From NCBI RefSeq assembly GCF_002252445.1, contig NZ_NNRJ01000010.1, forward strand, positions 1 to 64,000: a stretch of DNA of 64,000 nt. The letters are read 5' to 3'. The number at the start of each line of letters is the position of its first letter. The stretch's first letter is position 1. The notes beneath the pieces were generated by a model. That model saw only the letters and a program-made list of their open reading frames with translations, had not been told where the DNA came from and ran no database searches. Shown here piece by piece: positions 8,336 to 17,772 of the stretch. This DNA comes from Brucella thiophenivorans. GTDB taxonomy: Bacteria > Pseudomonadota > Alphaproteobacteria > Rhizobiales > Rhizobiaceae. A program made the translations under genes and the position numbers.

Positions 8336-8341
8336 GCCCCC

Positions 8342-10549
8342 TTATCCCTTCTTCGATGGTTCGACTTTGCTCATGCCCAGCAAGGTCTGAAGACCGCGTT
8401 CCTTGCTGTCATCAAGCGCAACCTGACCGTTCTCCACCACTATCAGCCGCTGCACCAGTTCGAGCACCCTCATCCGGTGTGTCGCAATCACAACCGTACG
8501 CCCGACGCTCCATTTGGCGAATTGTTCAATAAAATGTCGCTCGGTCGCCTCATCCATTGTCGAGGTCGGCTCATCAAGCAAAACCACCGATGGATCACGG
8601 ATCAAGAGGCGCGCTAAAAGAATTGCCTGCTTCTGCCCGCCCGAAAGGCCACCGCCGCCTTCCTGTATTTGATGCTCGAGACCTTTCGGCAGCTTGCGTA
8701 CAAAACCATCGGCACCAACCATCACCAGCACGCGCTGGATTTCTGCATCTGCTGCATCGGGGGCACCCATGGTGATATTTTCGCGCAATGTGCCGAAAAA
8801 CAATCGAGAGTTCTGCGTAAGCAAGCCCACATCGCGACGCACATCGGCAGGGTCTATCTGCGGTAAAGACAAATCATCAAGCAGAACCTCGCCGTCCGAA
8901 GCGTCGAGAAGCCCCGATAAAGCCATCAACAACGTCGATTTTCCTGCGCCATTTCGGCCCAGCACGGCAATGCGCTCGCCCTGCCCTATCTTGAGATCTT
9001 TGACCAACAGAACCGGCGGCGAGCTCTCATCCCCATAACGGAACGAGGCAGCTTTCAACTGATAAGAACCACGGATTTTCGGGCAATGAATGCGCGTTTC
9101 ACTGTCGGGATGATCGACCGGCATCTGCATGAGCTGGTCAAGGCCCTTTTTGGCGATACGGGCGTGCTGCAACCGACCCAATATCTGCGAAAGTTGTCCC
9201 ATTGGTGCCAGCATACGCGATCCGAGGATGGACGCACCGACCAGCGCACCGGTCGTCATATCGCCTGCAATGATCAGTGGCGCACCAGCAAACACCGTCA
9301 ATGCATACACACCCATCTGCACATTCTGCGTCCAGACACTGAGACTATTGGTCAGTGCACGTAGCCTGATCTGCGCTTCGCCCGTTACAGCATTGAAATG
9401 GTTCCATTGCTGCTGAAAACGATCTTCCGCCTGCAGGCCTTTAATGTCTTCAATGCCCTGCACTGTTTCAACCAGCATCGCATTGCGCAATGACGCTTCA
9501 CGCATCGCCTGATTGGCATAGATTCTCAAGCGACGTTGCAACAAAAGCCCCGGCAAAATCAACGCAATCAATGCACCAATAGGGATGACGACAAGCCAGC
9601 CAGCGAGAAACCAGTAAATCACGAGAAACAGGAAGAAGAACGGCAGATCGGCAAGTGCAGCCACTGTTGTCGACGTCAGTAGCTCGCGCACCTGTTCGGT
9701 ATCGCGCAACTGCGCAATAAACGATCCTGTCGAAGTCGGTCTTGCACGATTACGCACACGCAGCGCATGACCAAACACCACATCCGACATTTGCAAATCG
9801 GTCTGTTTTCCCAGCACATCGATGATGCCCATGCGCGCACGCCGCATCAGAAAATCGAACAGAATTGCCAGCAAAACGCCACTGAAAAGCACATAAAGCG
9901 TATTGAAAGATTGGGCTGGCACCACCCGATCATAAACTTGCATGGAAAAGAGAATACCCGCAAGACCAAGCGTATTGGCAATCAGCGACGCGATCAGCAC
10001 ATGGCCATAGGAACCCTTGTCGCGAAACAGGATACGCCTCAGCCAGTTTTCTTCATAGGGCTTGATATAGGCATCCACACGCGCATCAGGAATTGTTTTT
10101 GAAGGGCGCGCCAGAATGATCTTTTCCGTTTCAGCCAAAAGCACATTGAGCTTGAAAGGTTGTTCCAGACCACCCTCGCCGATCATCCAGACACTGACTT
10201 CACGATCTTTGGAGAGCGTGTTTACAACAGCAAGCTGACCGTCATTGAGCTTGAGCACAAAAGGTACATGCCATGGCGAAAGCGAAATCTTTTTGGGATC
10301 CACGGACCTGACACCCAGACCAACATGCCGGGCGATTGAACGAACTTTCTGATCTTCGCCAACACTTATATCGGCACTGGCCGCGATCTTTGTGCTCTGC
10401 TTGGATATGGGAATATGGTAATGCGTAGCGATCCGCCCAAGTGCTTCGAGCCAGCTCTCCACATCGAAAGGCAGCACATCCAGCTTTTGAGGCATGCCGC
10501 CATTCAGGATGAAACCTTCACACTCAGGGAGATTATCATCGCGTTTCAT
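8342..10549 (-). CDS. Type I secretion ABC permease/ATPase (LapB/RtxB-like)
   Basis: This 735-residue exporter has an N-terminal C39-peptidase-like domain (about 1-165) in which I see no catalytic Cys/His pair. A five- to six-helix membrane domain spans about 180-455. The nucleotide-binding domain has Walker A GRNGAGKST at 531-539, signature LSGGQ at 635-639, Walker B VVLLDE at 655-660 and switch His691. The inactive peptidase-like domain is normal for exporters of adhesins that carry a C-terminal signal and are not cleaved. It overlaps the upstream tolC-like gene by four bases (ATGA). The encoded machine should export the adhesin at 12096-15713. Confidence 0.94.
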   Translation of the reverse strand: MKRDDNLPECEGFILNGGMPQKLDVLPFDVESWLEALGRIATHYHIPISKQSTKIAASADISVGEDQKVRSIARHVGLGVRSVDPKKISLSPWHVPFVLKLNDGQLAVVNTLSKDREVSVWMIGEGGLEQPFKLNVLLAETEKIILARPSKTIPDARVDAYIKPYEENWLRRILFRDKGSYGHVLIASLIANTLGLAGILFSMQVYDRVVPAQSFNTLYVLFSGVLLAILFDFLMRRARMGIIDVLGKQTDLQMSDVVFGHALRVRNRARPTSTGSFIAQLRDTEQVRELLTSTTVAALADLPFFFLFLVIYWFLAGWLVVIPIGALIALILPGLLLQRRLRIYANQAMREASLRNAMLVETVQGIEDIKGLQAEDRFQQQWNHFNAVTGEAQIRLRALTNSLSVWTQNVQMGVYALTVFAGAPLIIAGDMTTGALVGASILGSRMLAPMGQLSQILGRLQHARIAKKGLDQLMQMPVDHPDSETRIHCPKIRGSYQLKAASFRYGDESSPPVLLVKDLKIGQGERIAVLGRNGAGKSTLLMALSGLLDASDGEVLLDDLSLPQIDPADVRRDVGLLTQNSRLFFGTLRENITMGAPDAADAEIQRVLVMVGADGFVRKLPKGLEHQIQEGGGGLSGGQKQAILLARLLIRDPSVVLLDEPTSTMDEATERHFIEQFAKWSVGRTVVIATHRMRVLELVQRLIVVENGQVALDDSKERGLQTLLGMSKVEPSKKG

Positions 10550-12009
10550 AGGCTGCCCCCGCTTGCCCGCAATGTTGCTGGATTAAGCCCGAAACTCTGG
10601 CGTGTTTTGCCCGAGTTATAAAGACAGCTAATATCCAGCCGCCTTATGTCATGCACCGTATTGGCCGTCTGAAAACGCGCTTCGTGAAGTTCCTGCTCGG
10701 AATTGAGCAGATCAAGCAGCGTGCGTGTGCCGAGTTCCACATATTGCTCGCGATAAAGATCGCGGGTTTTCACCATCATATCAGCCCGCAATTCCAGCGA
10801 ATGCATCAACCGGTTCAACGTGCCGATCTGGCTGCGCGATTCCATGAGGTTGCGCTGAATGTCATAGCGCGCGGTGCTGATAGCAGCTTCCGCTGATTGC
10901 AGCGCATAAGCCGCAGCTCGCTTGCGCGCACCCGTCTGACCGCCATTATAAAGGCTTGAGGAGACATTCACGCCGACCGAATATTCTGGCTGCCTCTCAT
11001 TGCCGGTCGTATAATTTTGCGAGCTGTTCAGGTCATAACCTGTAGTTGCCTCAAGTGAGACAGTCGGCATTGCATCTGCGCGGCTGGCCGCAAGCTGCGC
11101 TTTCGCTTCCTCTTTTGCGGCTTGCGCTTCAAGCAGTGCTGGAACCTCCTCCCAGTCGGGAGCAGCAACATCGCAGGCCTTACCCAGCCAAGAAGGAACA
11201 GACGAAGCGGGATTGTGCGCACCACCGCCAAGCAATGCCCCAAGTGCCACCTGCCAGCGGCTCAGTTCGGACTGATACTGCAATTGTGTTGCAATCGCCG
11301 ATTCAACCCGCGCATCGGACTGTACCTTGTCCGACATGGTGCTGGCACCCTTGTCAGTTCTCTCATTAACGAGCGCTGCAATTTTCTTGACGCCAGTGAC
11401 TTGTTCCTGCGCCAGTGATGACAGCGATCGGAAACGCTGCACTTCGACAACCGCATTGGCGGTATCGCGCGCCAGATTATCGACAGTCAGAAGAAGACGC
11501 GCATTGTTGATTTCTTTGCCGGCCCGTTCCGCATTAACGGAACTTGAAACCTTGCCAAAATCATAAAGCATCTGCGAAGCGCCGACATTGAATTGTGGTC
11601 GCCATCCGTCGCGATTGTTGCTCCGGTAGCCGGAATTCACACCAGCCTCCAGCTTGGGATAATAACCAGCCTGTGCCGCACGTATGCGCTCATCGGCCTC
11701 AAAAATCTTGCCGGATGCTTCATCAACTGCAGGATGCCAGCCCAACGCGCGCCGGACCGCAGTCTCCATCGTCAGAGAACCACGGTCCGGGGTCCCGGGA
11801 GGAATAGCGCTCGTCACAGCCTCTCTGTCAACCGCCGTTACGGGGGCGAAACCGGCAGTTGACAGGGGCCGCGGGGACTCGGTTTTCTTTGACCGTGACA
11901 ATGTATCCGCGGTCGAAGCAGAATTATTGGGTGTCGTCTGGCATGCCGCCAAAAGACATAAGCTGATCAATAATGTCGCGAAACGTCTTAAGACCCAAAA
12001 TTTTCGCAT
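10546..12009 (-). CDS. TolC-family outer-membrane lipoprotein of the adhesin secretion system
   Basis: This 487-residue protein has a lipoprotein signal peptide (lipobox LAAC with Cys23), a low-complexity linker rich in Ser/Thr/Pro, then two helical repeat halves typical of TolC/LapE outer-membrane efflux proteins. The ends of the repeats show DFGKVSSSVNAERAGKE and LYNGGQTGARKRAA. Lipid anchoring is unusual for classical TolC but common in this subgroup. It forms the outer-membrane tunnel of the system and lies between adhesin and exporter genes in one operon. The start fits an 86-base gap from the adhesin stop. It could also serve the RND pump at 32700-38004, which has no outer-membrane gene of its own, but this is speculation. 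Confidence 0.9.
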   Translation of the reverse strand: MRKFWVLRRFATLLISLCLLAACQTTPNNSASTADTLSRSKKTESPRPLSTAGFAPVTAVDREAVTSAIPPGTPDRGSLTMETAVRRALGWHPAVDEASGKIFEADERIRAAQAGYYPKLEAGVNSGYRSNNRDGWRPQFNVGASQMLYDFGKVSSSVNAERAGKEINNARLLLTVDNLARDTANAVVEVQRFRSLSSLAQEQVTGVKKIAALVNERTDKGASTMSDKVQSDARVESAIATQLQYQSELSRWQVALGALLGGGAHNPASSVPSWLGKACDVAAPDWEEVPALLEAQAAKEEAKAQLAASRADAMPTVSLEATTGYDLNSSQNYTTGNERQPEYSVGVNVSSSLYNGGQTGARKRAAAYALQSAEAAISTARYDIQRNLMESRSQIGTLNRLMHSLELRADMMVKTRDLYREQYVELGTRTLLDLLNSEQELHEARFQTANTVHDIRRLDISCLYNSGKTRQSFGLNPATLRASGGSL

Positions 12010-12095
12010 CCAATATCCATTATGACCGGTAGAGAACCGGGATATGTGATCTGCCCCTAGCGCCGATAATTTCGACGGCGGGGCAAAACCAGCGA

Positions 12096-15000
12096 TCAGA
12101 CCGCGTGTATCGTGCTGAGATTATCCTCCTGCATCAGTGGATCAGGGACCAGATGAGCCAGCGGATCATCGGATGGGATCGATTGTGTATCGGCTAAGTC
12201 AAATGCAGCTTCTGTTGTGACGAGTGAAGGCGTTGCACCACTGTCGTCCTCACTGGATGGCAAGCTAATCTCACTGTTACCATCGTCCAGCACCAAAGCC
12301 TCACGCAAACCGCTGAAAGATTGTTGATCCTGATCTGCGTTCTCCTGCTCGACGTCAGCGATGGGAACCACATCAGCGACCGCGAAGCTCGACAGAATTT
12401 CGATCGCTTCACCAGAATCCTGCCCCTCAACCGTACCGTTAACTGTCACAGTGAGTGATGCCGTTTCAACACGGCCATCGATTTCCACCTGATAAGCAAA
12501 CGTATCAATCTGCGTGCCAATATTCGCGCGATCATCTGGTGTATAGGTGTAGCTTCCATCCGCATTGACTTCGAGCGTGCCGAAACTGCCTTCAATTGTA
12601 TAGGTCTCACCGGCAGGCACGTCGAAGAAGGTAAGTCCATCTGCCGAAATCTTGAATGGGATAGGCTCAGAGCCAAGAAGATCGTTCTCGAACAGATTAC
12701 CCGATGCAGAAAACAGATTTGGATTTTCAGCATATTCGGTGAGGTCTGTTATCGAAGAAGACATATCAAGCGAGAAACCACCCGCCACGCCAACCCCGGT
12801 TGTTACTGTCCGGATTCGATATTCGCCCGTTTGCAGCCCCTGAATAAGCAAGTCCCCCGGGCCATCGCTTCCCAGAAGGGCAAGCAACTGCGAACTGTTG
12901 TATTCGGCATAAGGATTCCACACAGTGGCGCCCACTGCTCTGGTCTCCACATAAACAAGCACCGAGCCTCCAAGACCCAGAAGATTACCCGCATCAATGG
13001 AAAGTGTGAGGTCCTGCGTTGTATTCTCCGCGACGGTGAAAGCGACAGTCGAGTTCTCGCGTGGAAGAAGGGAGAGTACCCAGCTGTCATTGATTGCATT
13101 TGCAACATTGATGCCTGGGATCACCAGATACTCATACTCAATACCGGCCTGAGCAACATCTCCAGTAAGCCTTGCCCCATCAATCCCAATCGATAAATTT
13201 GCCTCGGCACTATTGGTTCCGTCCGTGATTGTGTAGGTAAACACATCGGTCTGCCCAACGGATGCTGCGGAGCCATTTGGCGTGTAGACGTAGCTGCCGT
13301 CTGACTGGATAACGAGCGTTCCGTAAAGACCGGCTATCGTAATCCCACCGATACCCATCGTTACAACCAAGCCCGAACTATTTTCCACCTGCGTGACGCC
13401 TGAACCCGGAACCACCGTATCCTGACCAGCTTCACTACCCACATCCGGATCGATAACATTTCCGCTGATCGGTGTGTTACCCTCCGAGAATGTATGTTCC
13501 GTCAGTGTGACGGTAACCGAAGTATCCTGCAGCAATGTCAAAGTGTTGCTCAGCAAGGCATCGGCCACAGCACCAAGAACCTGATCCAGCGATGACGTGA
13601 GACCAAGATTACCCAGTGTCGTTGTAAGCACCTCTACAAGCTGTCCTGCACCGATTGAATCGACAGTCCCCAGCACAAGCTCCAGAACCCCTCTAACCGT
13701 TCCTCCGAGAACCGGCCCAAGAGCATTTTCGACAGCGTCGAGAACCAATGCCTGATTTTCGCTACCCAAAACAACGCCGCCCTGGCCAAGTTCTTGTAGG
13801 GAGACACCGTCGCCGTCAGCATCGAGCAATGTACCAAGCGCACTGTCCCCCTTGCGGACAACAACAGTGTAATTTCCAGGTGCTAAGCCGTTGAAGTTGG
13901 CAACCAGTGTATTATCGCCTGTCAAACCGAATATTTTTATCCCGGCAACATCTCCAATTAACGGATCATTGCCCGTTGTTGCAACAGCAACAAGATTTCC
14001 CTCCGCGTCATAGAGCTCAACATTGAAAGCATCGGCTACAGCAATAAGTGCAGTTTGGCTGACCTCAATAGCCAGATCACCTGTTGAGCCCGCAGCAATT
14101 GTAACCGGAACACCGTTTGTCGGTGTACCCGTATCCAGTAGCCCCAGCACTTCAAGACTTGCATCGCTTACAGGCGGCTGCGTTGTTGAAGCCCGACTGC
14201 CCAGATCCGCTGTTGCATCATCATTTGCAGCGGCCAGTTCGACCACCGTTACTGCGCCAAGAGATATGCTGTTGCTGACATTATCAGCTGCATCGGTTTG
14301 GCGGACCAGAACCTGACCATCGGTATAAACACCAACGGGAACCGCGAAACTCGTCCCTGTTCCAGTCTCCCAATCTACACCGCCATTCAACGAGTATTCC
14401 CAACTGGCCCCCTCTTCCAACCCGCCAATGTTGGCGGTTCCATCGCTGGTAATGCCGTCATCATCAATGCCAGTATCGACATTAAGCGCTACAGTCAGTG
14501 TTTCAGGCGCTAACGTATCGGGCAGTGTTGCCGGTGTGTCATCCGACACATTGCCTGCCGCATCGCTTTGGCTGACGCTCACAGCCTGACCATTGCTTGG
14601 GGCAACCGTGACCGTGCCAACACCATCCTCATCCAGAACAACACTGCCAAGTGGCGTGCCATCAGCTGCCGTGACTGTCGCAGTCGCACCAGCCTCGCCG
14701 GTAATGGTCAGCGTCAGACCGTCTGCACCAACCACAACTGTCGGTGCATCAGGGGTCAGCGTCAAACCGTCTGCACCAACCACAACTGTCGGTGCATCAG
14801 GCGCTAACGTATCAGGCAGTGTTGCCGGTGTTTCATCCGATTCATTGCCTGCCGCATCACTTTGCGTCACCGCCACGTCCTGACCATTGCTTGGAGCAAG
14901 CGTATAGGCCGCGGTGCCGGTTTCCCCGAGCGCAACCGTGTCAATGACATCGCCATTGGAATCATAGATTGTCGCTGTTGCGCCCGGCTCGCCGGTAATG

Positions 15001-15713
15001 GTCAGCGTCAGACCATCTTCACCGACCGTGACTGTTGGAGCATCAGGCGCCTCCGCATCTGAGTCTGAATCGGCGTCTGCATCCGCATCTGCATCGGCGT
15101 CAGCGTCTGCATCAGCGTCTGCGTCGGCATCGGCATCGGCATCTGCATCTGCGTCGGCATCAGCATCAGCGTCTGCGTCGGCATCTGCATCGGCGTCTGC
15201 ATCAGCGTCGGCATCTGCATCAGCATCGGCATCGGCATCGGCATCGGCATCGGCATCAGCATCTGCATCAGCGTCAGTATCATCAATAATGGGATCACTA
15301 TCATCACTGGAAGAACTTGCAGCGATTGCGCCAATGGCGCCGAGACCTGCTAGGCCAAGCAGAATTGGAGCCAGACTATCACTGCCTCCTACAAGTTGGT
15401 CGACATTCTGAATTTCACTGAAATTGAAATCGGCGAGACCATCGCTATGATTTCCTGCCCAAAGCTTGCCGTTTTCATCCACAAAGATGAGATCGTTATC
15501 CTGATCATTACTATATTGCGTGTAATAATTTACGATGCGGATCGTATCGCCGTTGTTAAGCTTGATGAGAAGATTGTCGCCTATTCTCTGATATTCGGAA
15601 ACCGCATTAGGGCTCAGAGAAATTTTTACGATACTCGGCGCTGTTAGAATAATATCATTGCCAGAAATAGTTTGAGAATTACCACTCGCCTTATTCGTAA
15701 CAACAGCAACCAT
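12096..15713 (-). CDS. Bap/LapA-like surface adhesin with Asp-Ala repeat linker
   Basis: This 1205-residue acidic secreted protein has these regions in order: a BapA-prefix-like beta domain (1-110); a hydrophobic Gly/Ala segment (115-132); an Asp-Ala dipeptide tract (146-214); and two to three bacterial Ig-like modules (about 222-470), each starting DAPTV and ending SDAAGN. Then comes a Bap-type C-terminal module (about 480-745, with [17 protein letters not shown] and [13 protein letters not shown]) and two cadherin-like repeats with [10 protein letters not shown] and [11 protein letters not shown]. The tail is acidic and non-RTX. There is no N-terminal signal peptide, so export should be through the adjoining type I system. 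The expected role is cell-surface attachment and biofilm formation. It is much shorter than most Bap proteins, with few Ig repeats. The ribosome site GAGGAGAG lies just before the ATG. Confidence 0.88.
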   Translation of the reverse strand: MVAVVTNKASGNSQTISGNDIILTAPSIVKISLSPNAVSEYQRIGDNLLIKLNNGDTIRIVNYYTQYSNDQDNDLIFVDENGKLWAGNHSDGLADFNFSEIQNVDQLVGGSDSLAPILLGLAGLGAIGAIAASSSSDDSDPIIDDTDADADADADADADADADADADADADADADADADADADADADADADADADADADADADADADADADADADSDSDAEAPDAPTVTVGEDGLTLTITGEPGATATIYDSNGDVIDTVALGETGTAAYTLAPSNGQDVAVTQSDAAGNESDETPATLPDTLAPDAPTVVVGADGLTLTPDAPTVVVGADGLTLTITGEAGATATVTAADGTPLGSVVLDEDGVGTVTVAPSNGQAVSVSQSDAAGNVSDDTPATLPDTLAPETLTVALNVDTGIDDDGITSDGTANIGGLEEGASWEYSLNGGVDWETGTGTSFAVPVGVYTDGQVLVRQTDAADNVSNSISLGAVTVVELAAANDDATADLGSRASTTQPPVSDASLEVLGLLDTGTPTNGVPVTIAAGSTGDLAIEVSQTALIAVADAFNVELYDAEGNLVAVATTGNDPLIGDVAGIKIFGLTGDNTLVANFNGLAPGNYTVVVRKGDSALGTLLDADGDGVSLQELGQGGVVLGSENQALVLDAVENALGPVLGGTVRGVLELVLGTVDSIGAGQLVEVLTTTLGNLGLTSSLDQVLGAVADALLSNTLTLLQDTSVTVTLTEHTFSEGNTPISGNVIDPDVGSEAGQDTVVPGSGVTQVENSSGLVVTMGIGGITIAGLYGTLVIQSDGSYVYTPNGSAASVGQTDVFTYTITDGTNSAEANLSIGIDGARLTGDVAQAGIEYEYLVIPGINVANAINDSWVLSLLPRENSTVAFTVAENTTQDLTLSIDAGNLLGLGGSVLVYVETRAVGATVWNPYAEYNSSQLLALLGSDGPGDLLIQGLQTGEYRIRTVTTGVGVAGGFSLDMSSSITDLTEYAENPNLFSASGNLFENDLLGSEPIPFKISADGLTFFDVPAGETYTIEGSFGTLEVNADGSYTYTPDDRANIGTQIDTFAYQVEIDGRVETASLTVTVNGTVEGQDSGEAIEILSSFAVADVVPIADVEQENADQDQQSFSGLREALVLDDGNSEISLPSSEDDSGATPSLVTTEAAFDLADTQSIPSDDPLAHLVPDPLMQEDNLSTIHAV
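14706..14801. repeat. 48-bp direct tandem duplication inside the adhesin gene
   Basis: Two 48-base units (14706-14753 and 14754-14801) are identical apart from one or two bases. They add 16 residues in frame, giving [15 protein letters not shown] twice in a row at the start of an Ig-like module. The duplication breaks the regular module spacing, so it is probably recent. Confidence 0.9.
15073..15278. repeat. Hexanucleotide tract encoding (Asp-Ala)n in the adhesin
   Basis: About 34 tandem copies of a degenerate six-base unit, GCRTCN on the plus strand, encode alternating Asp and Ala (adhesin residues 146-214). The third positions vary between copies while the unit stays in frame. The tract links the membrane-proximal prefix domain to the Ig-like modules and is probably an extended acidic spacer. 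Confidence 0.9.
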
Positions 15714-16011
15714 GACTCTCTCCTCAAATCAAAATCGAGCTCGGAGGGCCAATATTGCTACAATCAGACATCTATGAAAAATAGATAGACTGGCATGAAA
15801 TATTATAGAAATAAGAAGGAAATTTTTTAAAAAATGAACACGATTATGCAATATAACTGTTCATAGGAAATATGCCAGAAATCAACATCTCACAATGTCT
15901 GCTGAATCAACCCCTCAAAGACGACAACTACCCTGCCCAAAATTCTGTATTAAAAGAATTGTGTCTATGCCGATATCGACTTCTTTTGTATAAAATATGC
16001 ATGTTTACAAA
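15714..16011. other. AT-rich intergenic region upstream of the adhesin operon
   Basis: These 298 bases lie between the adhesin start and the end of the AraC-family gene, both on the minus strand. They are distinctly AT-rich and should contain the operon promoter. I see no clear inverted repeat, terminator or RNA gene. A 61-residue plus-strand frame at 15872 has no ribosome site and looks spurious. Confidence 0.5.
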
Positions 16012-16944
16012 TTACTTTACAGATGCAGCAATATTATTTTTATACTTTTTCCTGTAGGATGCAGGGCTTGTCCCGACAATTCTGCCAAAAAATCTTGTCA
16101 GATGAACTTGATCCGCGAAGCCGCACTCATGTGCAATTTCTGCAATTGGTGTGTCTGTTTCAGTCAAAAGATCGCGTGCACGCTCAACCCTGCGCTTGAT
16201 GATATACTGGTGCAACGTCACATTTGTTGCACGCTTAAACAAACGGGCAAATTGCGCTGTTCCTACACCTGCTGTCACAGCAAGCCGGTCAATAACAATC
16301 CGGCGGTGAAGATTCTCATCGATGAAATCAAATGTTCTTTGAAGTACGGGAACAGAAAGTCCGGCATCCGTATTCAGATTTTCGGAAGCATTCGTTGAAT
16401 ATTTCGAAATAACGCGCGCGACCAAAACACGAGCAATATACTGAACTTCAATAGACGAGAACCGGCCGCCTGAATACAGCATTTCCTTCAATGAGTTTAT
16501 GGTTTGCTCGATAAAATCATCGTAAATAGAGAAGCTGTGGTCTAACCTCAAAATACTATTACCTGATGCTGAAAAATCGATAATAATATCATTTACAATT
16601 TTTTTTGAGACATAAATATTTATAAATTCAGCTGGGTCTTTCAAAGTAACATCGAGCTGCACATCCGGAGGAAGAATGATTATTGATCCAGGTTGTAAAA
16701 CTATTTCATATTCAATTTCATCGACCTCAAAGATACCAGTGGCGTGACCTTTAAGAACCATTGAAATGAGCAACGAATCAACCGGAGGAAAAGACGAGCT
16801 GAAAGGCTGAACCTTAAGAATGGAAGCATGTAGCTTATTCCATTCATGCTCCGCACTTGTCTTCGCGATTTCAATAGCTTCGACATTACTTACATCATGA
16901 AATGAAACCCGTGTTCCCGCCGGATTTAGCATACAGACCCCCAA
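16012..16944 (-). CDS. AraC-family transcriptional regulator
   Basis: This 310-residue protein has a cupin-like AraC ligand-binding/dimerisation region (about 60-190) and a C-terminal pair of helix-turn-helix motifs (about 205-300). These include IVIDRLAVTAGVGTAQFARLF and IAEIAHECGFADQVHLTRFF, followed by SPASYRK. The gene is markedly more AT-rich than its neighbours, as are both flanks, which hints at transfer. It lies directly upstream of, and on the same strand as, the adhesin operon, so it is a candidate regulator of it; the sequence does not prove this. An alternative start is MLNPAG, five codons in. Confidence 0.88.
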   Translation of the reverse strand: MGVCMLNPAGTRVSFHDVSNVEAIEIAKTSAEHEWNKLHASILKVQPFSSSFPPVDSLLISMVLKGHATGIFEVDEIEYEIVLQPGSIIILPPDVQLDVTLKDPAEFINIYVSKKIVNDIIIDFSASGNSILRLDHSFSIYDDFIEQTINSLKEMLYSGGRFSSIEVQYIARVLVARVISKYSTNASENLNTDAGLSVPVLQRTFDFIDENLHRRIVIDRLAVTAGVGTAQFARLFKRATNVTLHQYIIKRRVERARDLLTETDTPIAEIAHECGFADQVHLTRFFGRIVGTSPASYRKKYKNNIAASVK

Positions 16945-17316
16945 TCATGTATACGTCTGTCCTTTATAATTTATAAGAAATATACAAAAATCAAATATAT
17001 AATGGTCTTTATAACAGCGAATTTCGATCTTTCTCATATATATCCGCCGCCAGGATTGTTAAAAAACACAGATTGCAAATTTAAACTCATTTTGAAAAAT
17101 ATTTCGATGGCTATTTTTATAGAAAATACAATATAACTATTCGAAAAATTGCACCCTCAAAGCCAATTAAATCGGACAAATAGATCGTATTCCACTTCAC
17201 GTTGAAATAATTGTTCAACAATATCATGCGGCAAAGCTTCACTGGCATAAGGGCAATCAGCCAACTATATCAGTTGCGAAACCTCACGTGGCATCACCCG
17301 AACCCGACGGAAAACG
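16945..17316. other. AT-rich intergenic region between araC-type gene and hemoglobin gene
   Basis: These 372 bases lie between divergent genes. An inverted repeat ATTGTTCAACAAT lies at 17210-17222, inside a larger GTTGAA...TTCAAC pairing (17201-17219). It is about 95 bases before the hemoglobin start and may be an operator. Otherwise only low-complexity A/T runs are seen. Confidence 0.45.
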
Positions 17317-17736
17317 ATGACAATTCTTATAAATCAGCCTCACCCTTTCATCGATAAGGATTCTATCAACAAGCTGGTTGTGACGTTTTACGGACGCGCG
17401 CGCGAAGACGCTGTCATCGGTCCAATTTTTACGCAAGCGGTCCATAACTGGGACCATCATCTGGAACAGATCTCGCAGTTTTGGTCATCTGTTATATTGA
17501 AAACTGGCGGTTATGAAGGCCGTCCAATGCCACCGCATTTGCGCCTCGGCCTTAAAAACGAACATTTCGACCGTTGGCTTGAATTGTTCGAGCAAACAGC
17601 ACGCGAGATTTTCCCGTCCGAGGCTGCGATTATCTTCATTGATCGCGCTCGCCGCATAGCCGACAGCTTTGAAATGGCAATTGCAACGCATGGCGGACAG
17701 ATTGCTGGTCCACGCCATTCGCGAAAGGCACTGTGA
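17317..17736 (+). CDS. Group III truncated hemoglobin
   Basis: This 139-residue heme protein of the truncated (2/2) globin fold has B10 Tyr25 in VTFYGRAR, an HxxF/W region at HNWDHHLEQISQFW (43-56) and probable proximal His83 in NEHFDRWLELF. These features mark group III truncated hemoglobins, which are cytoplasmic and bind O2, NO or peroxide-related ligands. Their physiological roles are poorly defined. The gene is a single transcription unit ending at a terminator shared with the convergent ornithine cyclodeaminase gene. Length agrees with the family. Confidence 0.9.
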   Translation: MTILINQPHPFIDKDSINKLVVTFYGRAREDAVIGPIFTQAVHNWDHHLEQISQFWSSVILKTGGYEGRPMPPHLRLGLKNEHFDRWLELFEQTAREIFPSEAAIIFIDRARRIADSFEMAIATHGGQIAGPRHSRKAL

Positions 17737-17772
17737 AAAAGCCTGCCTCATTAGAGAAGCAGGCTTTTCATT
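17737..17772. terminator. Bidirectional terminator between hemoglobin and ocd genes
   Basis: A 10-bp stem (17737-17746 with 17759-17768) has T-runs on both strands and lies between two convergent genes. Confidence 0.8.

Noticed and set aside
15073-15278. Tandem repeats considered as a CRISPR-like array
   Set aside because: The six-base units have no spacers and stay in frame as Asp-Ala codons of the adhesin.
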